Origin: Cheilinus undulatus
Taxonomy: Eukaryota; Chordata; Actinopteri; Labriformes; Labridae
NCBI RefSeq assembly: GCF_018320785.1
Contig: NC_054881.1
Location: 29,342,947 to 29,406,946, forward strand
Direction of reading: 5' to 3'
Length of the DNA: 64,000 nt
Shown: positions 11,216 to 21,960 of the stretch, one piece after another
Position numbering within the stretch: position 1 is the first letter of the stretch
Layout of the letters: the number at the start of each line of letters is the position of its first letter
Program-made: the position numbers and the translations under genes
Notes under the pieces: model-generated
What the model was told of the DNA's origin: nothing
Database searches by the model: none
The model's input: only the letters and a program-made list of their open reading frames with translations

Positions 11216-12199
11216 ACTGATTTCTTACATTACACCTAATATTTCCAAGATTTTTCAACACAAGAAAATTCTTAATTATGTAATTGTTATAAGCCTACAG
11301 AAGCTGTAGAGACAAAACCACCATAACAGATATGACTTGTTTATCGACACCATGGAAACACTGGATGTAGCATTAGAAACTACTTTTATGAAGTGGTCCT
11401 GCCCTTCTGTTGCCGCTTCATGTTTTGTGCTGCTTAGTTGTAATTCACCACAATTATTCTCTGCCATTTTTTGGGAGTTTATGCTGCATAAGCTTTCTTG
11501 GATCACTTGCAGCACAAACCAGGAAGTGCACTGTTTAGAGCTTTAAAAGTGCTGGTGTTTAGAGTCCTCAGTTAAAAACGAGTCATGAGTGGAGGTGGGG
11601 AGAGATGGGTGGGGATGGACAAGCTGAACAGTGCTTCTCACTACTCGCCATCATTTATTATTCATTTATTGTTTTGACTGAGAGCACCCTACTGGCAGTT
11701 TTTACAGTGTGTTCAATAATTAACTTCTACTGAAGTTAACATCTTTCTTAATAGATGAACGGTAAGGAGAGTGGGGCACAATCTAACACTTTTTTGATAA
11801 TGTTAAAAGTATTTGAGTCCCAAAAATTCTATTGTTATTTGACCAACAAACACATCTCAGCTTCAAGTTACCACTGGATATTGTATTTTTTGTTCAACCT
11901 CTTTTTGAAAAAATGGGCCAAATGAGACTGAAATGTAATGGTATAACCTATCCGATAGAAGGGGTTAATCAAAACATCAACAGGGTTGGTTGTAACCAGA
12001 GAAGTTAGTTTGAACACAATTAATTTACCCTGCTAGTGTTGTGATCACATGACCAGAAACACATTCTGCTCAACAATGTTTAACACCCCTATATTTTTAT
12101 CAACCACAGCTTAAAAGAGTCAGAATAGGAGAATGGAAAGTTAACTTTGAAGTAAAAGGTTTACTCAGGCCTTACTTGCAGCAATAAAACGTGGTATGT
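11216..12199. other. Intergenic DNA between repeat and ppp1r3c-like gene
   Basis: No exon or RNA gene recognised. It includes the region just past the 3' end of the minus-strand ppp1r3c-like gene. Confidence 0.4.
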
Positions 12200-12205
12200 T
12201 TTATT
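12200..12205 (-). other. Candidate poly(A) signal of ppp1r3c-like gene
   Basis: TTTATT on the plus strand reads AATAAA on the minus strand, about 165 nt past the stop codon at 12372-12374. Confidence 0.45.
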
Positions 12206-12371
12206 CACATTTTAGCAGGGTGGTTTAACTCAGGTGGGTAATTTTCTTTCACCTGATAATACAAAAGCTCAAACTTAACTTTCAGGAAAAAAGTTGTTTC
12301 CAGCATATATAAACTACAATGTTCACATTATTTACATATTCACATAGCTCTGTTTTGGCATCCCGCACCAA

Positions 12372-14096
12372 TTAACTATCTGAATGCAGCATCCCAATCC
12401 CCTGGACCCTGCTTGACAAGCTACTCTGGGGGTCAGCATAGTTCTTCATACTGAGGGACACATGTGAAGGCCAAGATGTTGGCTGATATTTAGACAGCGT
12501 AGAGTAATAACAGTTAGCATTGTCCTTGTTAGCATGAGCTCTGTCTTTTTCGATGTAAACCCTGTAATTCTGTCCATCATTGTCATCCCAATGTGTTGTT
12601 GCTTCAGTTCTGAGGCACACACAGAACTCGATTCTTTCCCCTGGATCTATGTTCTTGGGTAAGTTTAAGTCAAAGGCAAACACATCCACCTCTGAACTAT
12701 TAAAACGCTGCTGCTGCAGGAACACGCAGGGAATGTCATGATGGTTGCGCCAAGAGTCAAAGGTCACCCTTACATGCACAGCCTTTTCAGTACTGACATG
12801 GGAGACACGCACTCTGCCACTCAGTGAGTTTTCTGAAATGTGGCAGCTTTGTAATTGTACACGCATCTCTCTTAAGCGTGCTATAGAAATGTCCAGAACT
12901 GGCTGAGGGAAACCCAGCCTCAGCTTGTAGCTCTGCAGTTTGTTTGAAGGTGACTGCTGCGAAAGTTTGTTTAAGGGCGACTGTTGGCCTTGGAATCTGA
13001 CTGGGACAGGTTTCTTCACAAGAGTTGAAGTAGGGAAAGAGGAGTCTGGGATAAAAAGGTGCACAGCAGTGAGGGCCAGTCCTTTAGCATCTGCAAACAC
13101 CACACGCTTCTTTGTCTGACCGCTGCTGTCTCTGCGGAAACAGCTCCGTGGCCCTGAAGACACTTGGGAGGAGGGCAGAACTGAAGGTGAGGCATGGCGG
13201 TGAGAGGGGGAGCGGCGTAAGGAGCGGAGGCTGACAGCTCTCTGCAGACGGTGAGCTGGCTGACAGCTTTGCTGTGCTGGTCTCAGAGAAGCGTTAGACA
13301 GCAGCTCATACAGAGGCTGATGCTGGCTGAGGCTCAGACACATGACCAGGTCAACAGGTATCACACCTGGCTGGGGGTGACTCCCAAGGGCACTGAGAAC
13401 TCTGAGAAGGGAGAAACAAAAACATAAAATGTAAACTTTCAGTAATTAAGTGATAGAAATGTATACCCATGACTATATTCTTTGTTTTTTATTGTAAGGA
13501 ATTCCTTTATTTCTCATTTTTGATTTGATATTACCTTTATTTATGAATGTATTTTTGTTCCCTTTTTATTCATGTTCACTTTGTTTGTTTTTATTTGTTT
13601 GTATATTTAATAATATCTGCTGTTTAAGTAAGTTCGTTGGTAATTTGCTGAGTTATTCCAAATGTGTTTATGTATAAATATTTGATGATAAATCTACATT
13701 TTCACAAACTGAAATCTAAGGATTACTCTAATCAATTAATTCAAAAATGTCATGTCAGAGGAATTAATCTTGTGAAAAACAGATTAAAACCTAATAAAAT
13801 TATGCAGTATAAAAAAACATTAGCATGAGGAAAAAAACACAATAATTTTATGGGAGAAACGGGCATATAAATCCAAAAAGGAATTATTGAAAATATATTA
13901 TACATTTAAAAAGCACATTGAGATATATCATAATCAATAAATGAATACATTTTAAACATCATTGTTTTCATTTAGTGGCACACTTATTAAGCTATCCTAT
14001 CATCCTCTTCTAAAGTGTTGTGTTAAACCAGTAGCTCAGGTAAATACACATTAAAATGAATTCATTTAGAACAGGAACTTACCTTGTGCAATGCAT
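12372..14096 (-). CDS. ppp1r3c: Protein phosphatase 1 regulatory subunit 3C-like (glycogen targeting), two exons
   Basis: Regulatory subunit that brings PP1 to glycogen and so favours glycogen synthase activation (family knowledge). Coding exon 1 is only 14 nt (14096-14083, ATG to AG, donor GTAAGT). Exon 2 runs 13401-12372 after a pyrimidine-rich acceptor. The split AG|A codon gives MHCTR followed by VLSALG, matching the family's N-terminus, and the total is 347 residues. KKRVVF (102-107) is the RVxF PP1-docking motif. A CBM21 glycogen-binding domain covers about 182-289, with VRVTFDSWRNH (215-225) and WDDNDGQNYRV (276-286), both hallmarks. An open frame beginning at 13364 uses GTG and is not the true start. 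The protein is somewhat longer than the usual roughly 317 residues, because of a Ser/Arg-rich linker and a QQSPxNKL tandem repeat. Which fish paralogue (a, b or 3c2) is not settled. Confidence 0.92.
12933..12986 (-). repeat. 27-nt coding tandem repeat in ppp1r3c-like exon 2
   Basis: Two consecutive nine-codon units, QQSPLNKLS and QQSPSNKLQ, lie between the PP1-docking motif and the glycogen-binding domain. The duplication keeps the frame and sits in the expected linker, so it should be tolerated. Confidence 0.85.
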
Positions 14097-14337
14097 TTTC
14101 AAACTGTAGAGCTACTTTGAGTCTCCTGTCCTTGTCAGATGGCTGCAGTAGACATAGATGAATCTACAGGCAGGATCAGGTTTAATAAAACAGCCGCTTT
14201 ACCTGGATGTCAGCTATTCCCCCCCCAAAAATGAGTGGTCTTCATGATGAGAAAAGATTTGATGCTCTGAGCTGCCACTCTCTCACAGAGCTTATGTGCA
14301 AGGTTCAGAAATAAGGCCGAACTTTCTCAGACACCAT

Positions 14338-14345
14338 ATTTGCAT
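14338..14345 (-). promoter_or_regulatory. Octamer ATGCAAAT upstream of ppp1r3c-like gene
   Basis: Minus-strand ATGCAAAT, about 240 nt before the coding start, in a less AT-rich stretch (14200-14410) that is the likely proximal promoter and 5' UTR. A transcription start cannot be fixed from sequence. Confidence 0.35.
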
Positions 14346-14410
14346 AGAAGCAGAGTTCAGCCAATGAAGTGAAAGTACTCTGTTTCTGTCCTGCCCCTGA
14401 GGTAATGTTG

Positions 14411-14925
14411 ACAGAAAGTGAATCACACATCTGCTGGACATACCAAGGCTTTTATTCACTGAGAACCAGACTCAAATCATAAACTGTGCACATTAAAACC
14501 CATAAGAAATAAAGACTATAAAGAAAGGTTGAACATTTCTATTAAAATTGTCTCCATCAGAGTTAAATTCAAATCTCAGCATTTTTCCCCCTTTTAAGCC
14601 TTTCCACTTTTCACAACTGACATTATGATTCACTCTTGCAGACAAAGGCATCTTTTGGTGTGATGAACTGAAAGGGAACATTCACTGATGATCTCCAGCA
14701 GCCAGGCTACAATAAAATAAACTACAGTAAGATAAAACAAATAATGATATAAAACACTAAAAAAACCACAATAAAAATGCTAAAACAAAAGGATAAAATA
14801 GTAGAAAGGTAATCCTGAAACTAAAACAGAATATGAAAATGTATAAATCAATTAACAGACTAAGAAAATAAGATATAATTCTAAATAAATATTGTAGAAC
14901 TTCCAAAGCCCAGAGTGCTCTGCTG
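14411..14925. other. AT-rich intergenic DNA
   Basis: Rich in ATAAAA-type words around 14700-14880. No gene or clear repeat is recognised. Confidence 0.4.
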
Positions 14926-14929
14926 CACT

Positions 14930-15547
14930 GTAAAACTGAGCAAGTTAAAAATACTCAAAGAATTAGTTTAAACTTATGACATCAGTGTTTCTAAGAAGTG
15001 GAAATACCTTTTTGATTAGACTAAACTTGAAATATGCTATTTACACTACAACCTCCAATGAGTTAACAAAAATCAACACATTAGAGGTAAAAGATTACAC
15101 AAAATTTAACTGAATAAGCCGTTTTGCTTAGTAGCAGGTACGTAGCCATTTTTAGCTAAATCAATTCAATTTTATTCAAACATTTATGTTGGGTTAACTT
15201 AACTTTTTTAAGTTCAACCACACTGTGGAAACTCTCTTACGCTTAATGATTCTGATTACATCCAAATCAAAACAACATATATTTTTCATAAAGTTTCATG
15301 TTCCTCAAATTGCAGTGGCTGAACAATGCTTCATTTTAAGAAAAATACTTAAACATGTCTTGAGTTGGATTTAAACATAATTTTTAAGTCTCCATGGTAT
15401 AGTTTAAGTGGGAAAAAAAACAAGTTAACCAAACATAAATGGCCGAGAAATGATCACTAAAGGAATTTCCACCACTTAAAAACTTTGACATAATTAGTAT
15501 CAGCAAAAACTGTGAATATTTTCAGCTTGTTTGGTTTTGCAGTGTAC
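14930..15547 (+). mobile_element. Non-autonomous element with CACTGTAAAA / TTTTGCAGTG ends, copy 1
   Basis: Begins GCACTGTAAAAC and ends TTTTGCAGTG, a near-matching terminal inverted pair. The body shares ordered blocks with the reverse complement of 19310-19705: AGTGGAAATAC, AGTAGCAGGTA, TGTGGAAACT and a TTGAGTTGGATTTAA stretch. No protein-coding content. It abuts the piggyBac-like MITE at 15555. Superfamily uncertain; hAT-like is possible. Confidence 0.6.
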
Positions 15548-15554
15548 TCCCGGT

Positions 15555-16178
15555 TTAAAGACCCTGTAAAGTGAAATCCAAAGTTTTTGTCTTAACACTC
15601 TAGAAATGTTGGAATATGGTTGCTGTAAACATGTGAAAACTCTGAGATCTACATGAGACTGAATTCTGGATTTAGGCCATTTCATCTCTTTCCTGGCTTG
15701 GTTTCATGTGGGCGGGGCCAGTATATGGGCTCACGATGTCATGAGCCCACAGTAGAGAATGACCCGGCTCCTCTAACACTACAATATTGTGGAAGGAAGC
15801 AGTCACCTGGAGCAGGGACTTCTGGTTCATTTTGTGCAAAGGAATTCAGTCTTGTACTCTTGTGCCGTTCTATAATGTTCATGTTTCATTGCAAAGTTAT
15901 GGTTATGCATGTTTTGTTTATTGGTTCATGTTTTTAGGGGAAAATATTTTTCCAAGTATGACACCATGAGTGAGGGGGTTAATGCTGCAGACTACACGTG
16001 TCCTGAGTGGGCATGGTTTCAACTCATTCAACAGACATGCCCACACCATCCTGGAGCAGATTTTACTGCCTCATTTTTCATGATTTGAAGTTTAATTTTA
16101 TAAACTTGGAGAAAACACAGTTATCTATCATACAACAAACCTAAATACAGATTTATTTTTATTTTACAGGGTCTTTAA
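15555..16178 (+). mobile_element. piggyBac-like MITE, copy 1 (TTAA-flanked)
   Basis: The 16-bp perfect terminal inverted repeat TTAAAGACCCTGTAAA is at 15555-15570, with its reverse complement at 16163-16178. TTAA lies at both ends, consistent with the TTAA target duplication of piggyBac elements. The internal sequence is almost the same as at 53575-54233. The open frames inside (about 15653-15969) match in both copies only because the DNA does; I see no transposase motif. Alternative: another superfamily whose terminal repeat happens to include TTAA. Confidence 0.8.
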
Positions 16179-17979
16179 GTGTTGCTAGACACTTTTGCAC
16201 CATGAGTGATGTTGCCCACTTAGTCAGTGACTTTCTACTACAAGTTTGTTTGAGCAGGCATTTCAAGGTCAGAGATCACATGTCTTTTTTTTCCTTTCCT
16301 TCCCTTATGTTGAGCCCCTTTGGTTAATATTATAACCTTGGTGGCACCTTATTTAAGTGGGAAAAGAAGCACAGAATAAAAATGCCAAGTAAAAAATACA
16401 CAAAATGAAGTGTTCCTTAAGTAAAAACCATTAAACAGTTACAATATAGCTTTTAGAAGTAAGCATTTCAAATTGACAAATTTGTTTACTAGTGTTTAGC
16501 ACATTGTTCTACATTTATTTTGGGTGTCTTTTAAAATTTGCAGTATTGTTTTTTTTTTTTCTTCATTCTTTGTTTTTTTTTTTTAAACCATAGCTCCTGG
16601 GACATGAGTTTGCAATCAGTCCTTGTCTGTTATTCTCCTCTGTGTTGATTGATTTATTTGACTAATATATAATTGATAATTCCTTTCCTTTTTGCCTTTT
16701 GTGTTTTAGGAAAAATGCCTGGTTTTGGAGGGAAGGAAAGTGTGAGGAGGAGAAAGTGACATAGACATGTATCTAAGGACAGATACCATGAGTCAGACCT
16801 GAGGATGATGCATCAAGAACTTCACCTCTGTATGTGGGACACTTGCAACCAACTGAGCCAGACCCACATGTGCATGAATGTTGGCTAGGAGCTGTTGTGC
16901 AGATTAAAGGATTAACATTTTTTCTTCTTGGAAAGTAAAATATCTAAATTGCAGGGCTCAAATTCAAGTTGTGACCAGTTTGGGAGTTTTCCTCACACTA
17001 CCTCTGGCAGACAAATCCTTTCACTGTATGTATGTTGGACACAATTCAACAAGTGATTGAAACTCACATCAGCTTTCTTTCTATAGGAGCAGCCAAAGGC
17101 AGATACAGGAACAGTTTAAGGGTTAAAACAGTCATGCTCTATGAAGTAAACACAATCTTTCATGAATATGTTTAATATTCCAACCTGAAACAAGCATCTG
17201 CAGGTTCCTCTGGCTCCGTCACTGACGTGTATCTTCTCTCTATGCAGGATTATCATATCTTGTATCTCTGTGGTCATACTGTAAAATCATGGCATGCTAC
17301 TGTTTGTGTAAAGCACTAATGTCAACACTTAAGCTAACCTTTTAAATCAAAACAAGTCGTATTTAGACACCTAATGGTGTGTATTTCCTCACAGGCACTG
17401 AGTCTATGTGCTGTATGCATAAAGATTGTTTTCCTGTTCAGAGAAAGCAGCGCCAAGAGTCATGAAGAGTTCATTGTTTATGCAGGCAGAAAACAACAAC
17501 CTGATGTGCCCTTGTAGACTTTCCCATGTGAGGTGAGTTGAGGCGAGGCAAGTTGATGTGAGGTGAGCTTTGAATAAGTCTTTGCACATGTATTCCACTG
17601 CTGTCAGAGTATCCATCTGCAGGTTTGTTGCATTGACTGCAATCCAGTATCCCTACAAGTCCAAAGAACCCCTTGGTTATTTCAGTACTGTACAGAATGC
17701 ATGTCAGCATTTTGTCCTTTGATATTTTTTAAGGATAAATTATCATGGGATGGTTGTCAGTTAAGTTCATGAAAAAAAGACTGTTACACAGGAATATTCA
17801 AAATATGCTAGAAATTGAAAGAAGCAGATCTATGTCTTTAAACTTAAACACATGACCACCCAACTGTTTAACAAGTCATGAAATTAGTTTGGCAAAATTG
17901 CAGAAATTAATACTTCCCTTTTTATCATTTGATAACAAAGATTACCCCCCTCATTGAGAGTAATTCACATCTAGTGTAC
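16179..17979. other. Intergenic DNA, no gene seen
   Basis: T-rich runs lie near 16549-16584. A GAGGTGAGTTGAGGCGAGGC-like low-complexity patch is at 17528-17570. Just after 16185 a CACTTTTGCACCATGAGTGA segment recurs at 18173-18205 and 18747-18775, which suggests an unclassified repeat. No exon recognised. Confidence 0.4.
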
Positions 17980-18815
17980 ACACTGTAAGAACAAACGGTA
18001 GAAGGTTGTCAACTTAGAAGACAGAATACCTATTTCAGCTCTAATTTTATGAGTTGATTGAACATATTTTTAGGTTTAAGTAACCTGTATCCATCACACT
18101 AAGTGTTTTTTACCATTCTACTCAAATTATTTGACAATCATTCCTTGATCAACAGAGTTTTCCCAGAATGCTTTTGAGCATTAGACTTTTGCACCATGAT
18201 TGAAGTTCCTAACTCACTTAGCTAAGTCCTGGTTGGGGGACCATCCTCAAAATGAGAAAACCATCATGCAAGCAACTGGAATCAAAAAGACTTCACTTAT
18301 GTCACTTTGCAGCTGGGAATGACATGAAAGCTGTTATCTTCATTGGATGTTGAGTTGACTTCAAGGTGCTGACTTACCAGTGCTAAAGACTTGTGGAGGG
18401 CAGCAATGTGCCTTGGCTGCATCTAGTCTACCAGAAAATCAAAAGAAGATCCTCAACATGACAAGGATTTAACTCTGTGGAAGAGAATCTGGGCAAAGTG
18501 CACCTTTCAGTCTCTCATTGTAAGCCTGAGCAGTTGGAATTTGTAAGGGGAAAAAAAAAAAAAAAAACATTGTTAACATTTAAATCCAAAACAGTTATTC
18601 CACTGCAACTTTACTGAATTGATAGGATTTCTTCTTCAAATGAAAAGTACTCAATCACTTCAAAGTATTTTTTGTGATTGCAAAAAATTATTTGAAAATC
18701 TTTCCTTAATCTGCAGCGTTTTCCCTGAATGCCTTTGAGCATTAAACACTTTTGCGCCATGAGTGAAGTCACTCATTAAATCTCAATCATCTCCTCAAAC
18801 CTATAAGTGGGCCTA
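17980..18815 (+). repeat. Cluster of related low-copy repeat segments
   Basis: Two stretches (about 18118-18215 and 18655-18785) share TTATTTGA(C/A)AATC, GAGTTTTCCC/GCGTTTTCCC, GAGCATTA and CTTTTGC(A/G)CCATGA in the same order. Similar words occur at 1895-2090 and, inverted, near 28735. This is a repeat family in tandem or nested form that I could not name. A CACTGTAAGAA end at about 17982 resembles the terminus of the element at 14930. Confidence 0.5.
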
Positions 18816-19309
18816 ATTGACTCAGCCTGATATGTTACAGAGTGCATTTTGTTGACAGCATTTCACAGAGATAAAAACAAGCATGCCTCGCCCATAGGCA
18901 TATTTCTCTTTTCACTTTGCTACTAAAGTGTCCACCAGGGAATCCATGTCATAGATTACAATGCTATGAACTATGGGTAATTTGGTAGATGTGCCAACTC
19001 ACGTGCATGAAGGGCTCAAAAAGTCTGCGAGAGATCTCTCATGGACTTTATGATTTGATGGTGCCCTAAGCCATCACAGACTTTAGCAGGAACACGCCTC
19101 AAAGTCAGCGAGTGTGTGAGTGTGGACATTTAGACTGGGCCACTGACTCAGAGGAGTACCACCTATGGGGAGCAACCACAACATTGTCTGGATAGTATGC
19201 TGAACATGATGGATGAGGACTTCCTGGTTCAGTGTGCATCTTTCGGTTATTGTCACTTGAAGTCACTGAAGTTGGCATAAAGTGGCATTAGTGTTCAAGA
19301 CCAAAGTGA

Positions 19310-19705
19310 AACACTGCAAAACTGCAGTTGGTGAAGAACACATAGCTTTAAGAAAAATACTTAAAAATGCTGTTTTGAGTTGGATTTAAGCAGAACTTTT
19401 AAGTGTAATAAAGTTTCCACAGTGTAGTTTAATTGAAAAGAGAGTTACAATAACCCATATAAATGTATGAGTTGTTGAGCTGATCTAACTCAAAATGTTT
19501 AAATACCTGCTACTAAACAAAACTGTTTTTTTCAGTTACTTAGAATTTTATGTTACCAGTTATCCCTAATGTTTTTATTTCTATTAACTCATCAGAGATT
19601 GTAGAGTAAATAATATATTTTAATTTGAGTACTCAAAAATGTATTTCCACTACTTAAAAACACTGACATAATCAACTTCATAATTAATCTTCACAGTGGA
19701 GTATA
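19310..19705 (-). mobile_element. Inverted copy of the 14930 element (copy 2)
   Basis: Its reverse complement aligns with 14930-15390 in block order. Its plus-strand left end is CACTGCAAAACTGCAG, and CACAGTGGAG near 19695 is the other end. Same family, opposite orientation, about 4 kb apart. Confidence 0.6.
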
Positions 19706-21864
19706 TCATTATGAAGATGATATTTTCTTATTAACCACACACACTTTATAAACTTTTTTGTCAGATTCTGCCATATGAAATGCTGTATTCGTTCATCTAA
19801 ATCATTTTATTTTGTTTTAAAGGCTTGGCTCGTTATCTGTCCCATTCTCTTATCTTGATGCTGGATTTTTGTTTACCTCACATGCACAACATTTCCGGTA
19901 AAGAAGCAAGTAAAGTGTGTGATACCATAAATGGGTCTGTAATGACAGCTTCCAGTCAGAACTTGCTGCCAAAAGTCATGATGCATACTCACTGACTGTT
20001 GTCTGCTCCATGCAGATGTTCAATGAGCTCACGTAGTCAGAGAGCATGCATCATTAAACGCAGTTTCGAGGCAACTATCTGTCTGTCTGCAGCTGTTACT
20101 GTTCTTTCTTTCTCTTCCTAATCTCATTGTGAAGTTTGTCATTACAATAGGTTCATTACAGCAGCTTTAAGGAGGGACTTTACACACTGGAAGGATAGTA
20201 CATACACTCCCTTTGCCTTATAAACACACCTCCTGTCGCTAATGTGTCTATAACACTTTATGGGTGTAGATTAACTGAGCCATTTGCTCTTATACAGCAG
20301 GGAGCTGTCTGAGGTTATGCTTACAGGACAAAACCAATCGTGCCTCAGTTTACATGTATAAACTTACAGTATGAAAATATTTGGCAGTGATATTAGCAAT
20401 GGTTTAAGTCTTTTTTTTTCCCATTTGTTCCACTGAATGCTGATAGAAGCAGTAAGAAATGCACTTTTACAGCCTTAGAGCTGTAATTACAATCAGCAAA
20501 TACAGTTCCAAAACACGATCATACTGATAACCCAGCTAATGAGAATATGAATGTTTAGTCTTTCACTTGAAATTCAAAGCAATATTACAACACAGTCACG
20601 TTTTATCGCTTTATTCACCATCATTTATTGCTGTTTATCCTACCACAAGATCTGCTGAATTTTATGAGATGACTCAAGACTGCCCTACTTTGCTACGCAA
20701 GCCTTCACGTGACTTGAAATACCTGCATGTTGAACAGCATGATTACATGTTTAACAACTGTGAAAACATTCACACTGAAAAGGTGTGCCTTAGAGAGCTT
20801 GCCAACCAAAACCAGGTCTCAAACAAAAGGTATATCCTGCTTCTCTAGTTGTCTGACAACTCCAAGTCAAAGACTCACAGGCTTTATATTGTTCCAGATC
20901 ACACTTAGCTTCTCTTTCAACGTCACTGATGCATGGGTGCAGGTCATGTTGAGACACATCTACATGTTACTGCAGGAGCGGTTGAAAGATGCAGACTCTA
21001 CTTACTGATCCACAGTCATCTTTTAAACAATGAAGGACTATAGTTTGCAAAAAATCAGATTAGCTGGTTGGTTGGCAGAGGTATTTTCCTCTGGAAGCCA
21101 AGGGAAGCCATGGTTCCCCACTTTTTAGACTGATGTCATGTAAATAAAACACATTGTGAGAGAGTTAAGGGTATTATTCTGCTCCAATGCTGTCATCCCT
21201 AATGTTCCTGATTTCTAATTTTATAGTAACTGAAGAAGCATTCTTCTAAATGTTACATGCAACTACAGTGGCTGTAAACTACTTAGGTTCTTTCACAGGG
21301 AAAGCCAGCTGAAACTGGCATCTCTTATAGCGGGGAAAAAAAAATTAACCAATCAGATGAGACTATGGCCATCAGGACACTGCCACACTGTGACTATCAG
21401 GAAACTGATCCTGGGGCTGTGACGAAAGTTGTAGGGGAACTTTAAAGACAGAGAAACCTATGAGTGATTCTCAGATAAAGTGGAACAATATTCAACGCAG
21501 AAACACGTCATATAGAACAACACGGATCTTATGAGCATAATTTCACGTAGCTGGAGGTATGTGTACTTGCTCAGGGCATTGTGGCTGTTCCAACTCGAAG
21601 CAGCAGCTGTAAACCTAACTTCAGCTATGGGATGAGCAAGCTACAAGAGGACAACACCATGATAAATGTTGTGATGTTGTGTCTAACATTTAAAGACTGT
21701 TGGTCAGCTATTTGTTGCAACAATTTGTTATTGTTTTCTGTGGAGGATGATACTTGGCTATTGTAAGCTGCTGTATTATAGTAGCTAGTGCTAGCAGGCT
21801 ACCTGAGAGCTAAGGCTATGTGTTATTGTTCATGTGTTGTGAATGACTACATCATATTATAATT
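19706..21864. other. Intergenic DNA, possible conserved non-coding segment
   Basis: No gene is supported. About 20010-20300 is repeat-poor and balanced in base composition, so it is a candidate for conserved non-coding sequence. Small open frames near 20567-21008 and 21581-21766 have no recognisable domain. Confidence 0.35.
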
Positions 21865-21960
21865 ATTATCATTAGTGCTGTCAAAATGACGTGTTAATTT
21901 TGATTGATTAATCACACAAAAATAGCAATTCATTAATCACATCAAAAATAAACGCAAACT
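21865..21960 (+). mobile_element. hAT-like terminus fragment ('tagtgctgtcaaa' type)
   Basis: TTAGTGCTGTCAAAATGACG followed by TTAATTTTGATTGATTAATCACA matches the start of a very common fish non-autonomous element that has 'attaatcac' words. The other end is not identified. A GTGTGCCTAGAGATTTT segment near 22554 may be another repeat scrap. Confidence 0.5.

Noticed and set aside
13362..13364. GTG as the start codon of the ppp1r3c-like gene
   Set aside because: It is an internal Val codon; upstream in-frame codons, a splice acceptor and an in-phase ATG exon at 14096 explain the N-terminus.
15653..15969. Open frames conserved between 15.7 kb and 53.7 kb as a possible paired gene
   Set aside because: Both lie inside copies of the same MITE; conservation reflects recent copying of the whole element, not coding selection.
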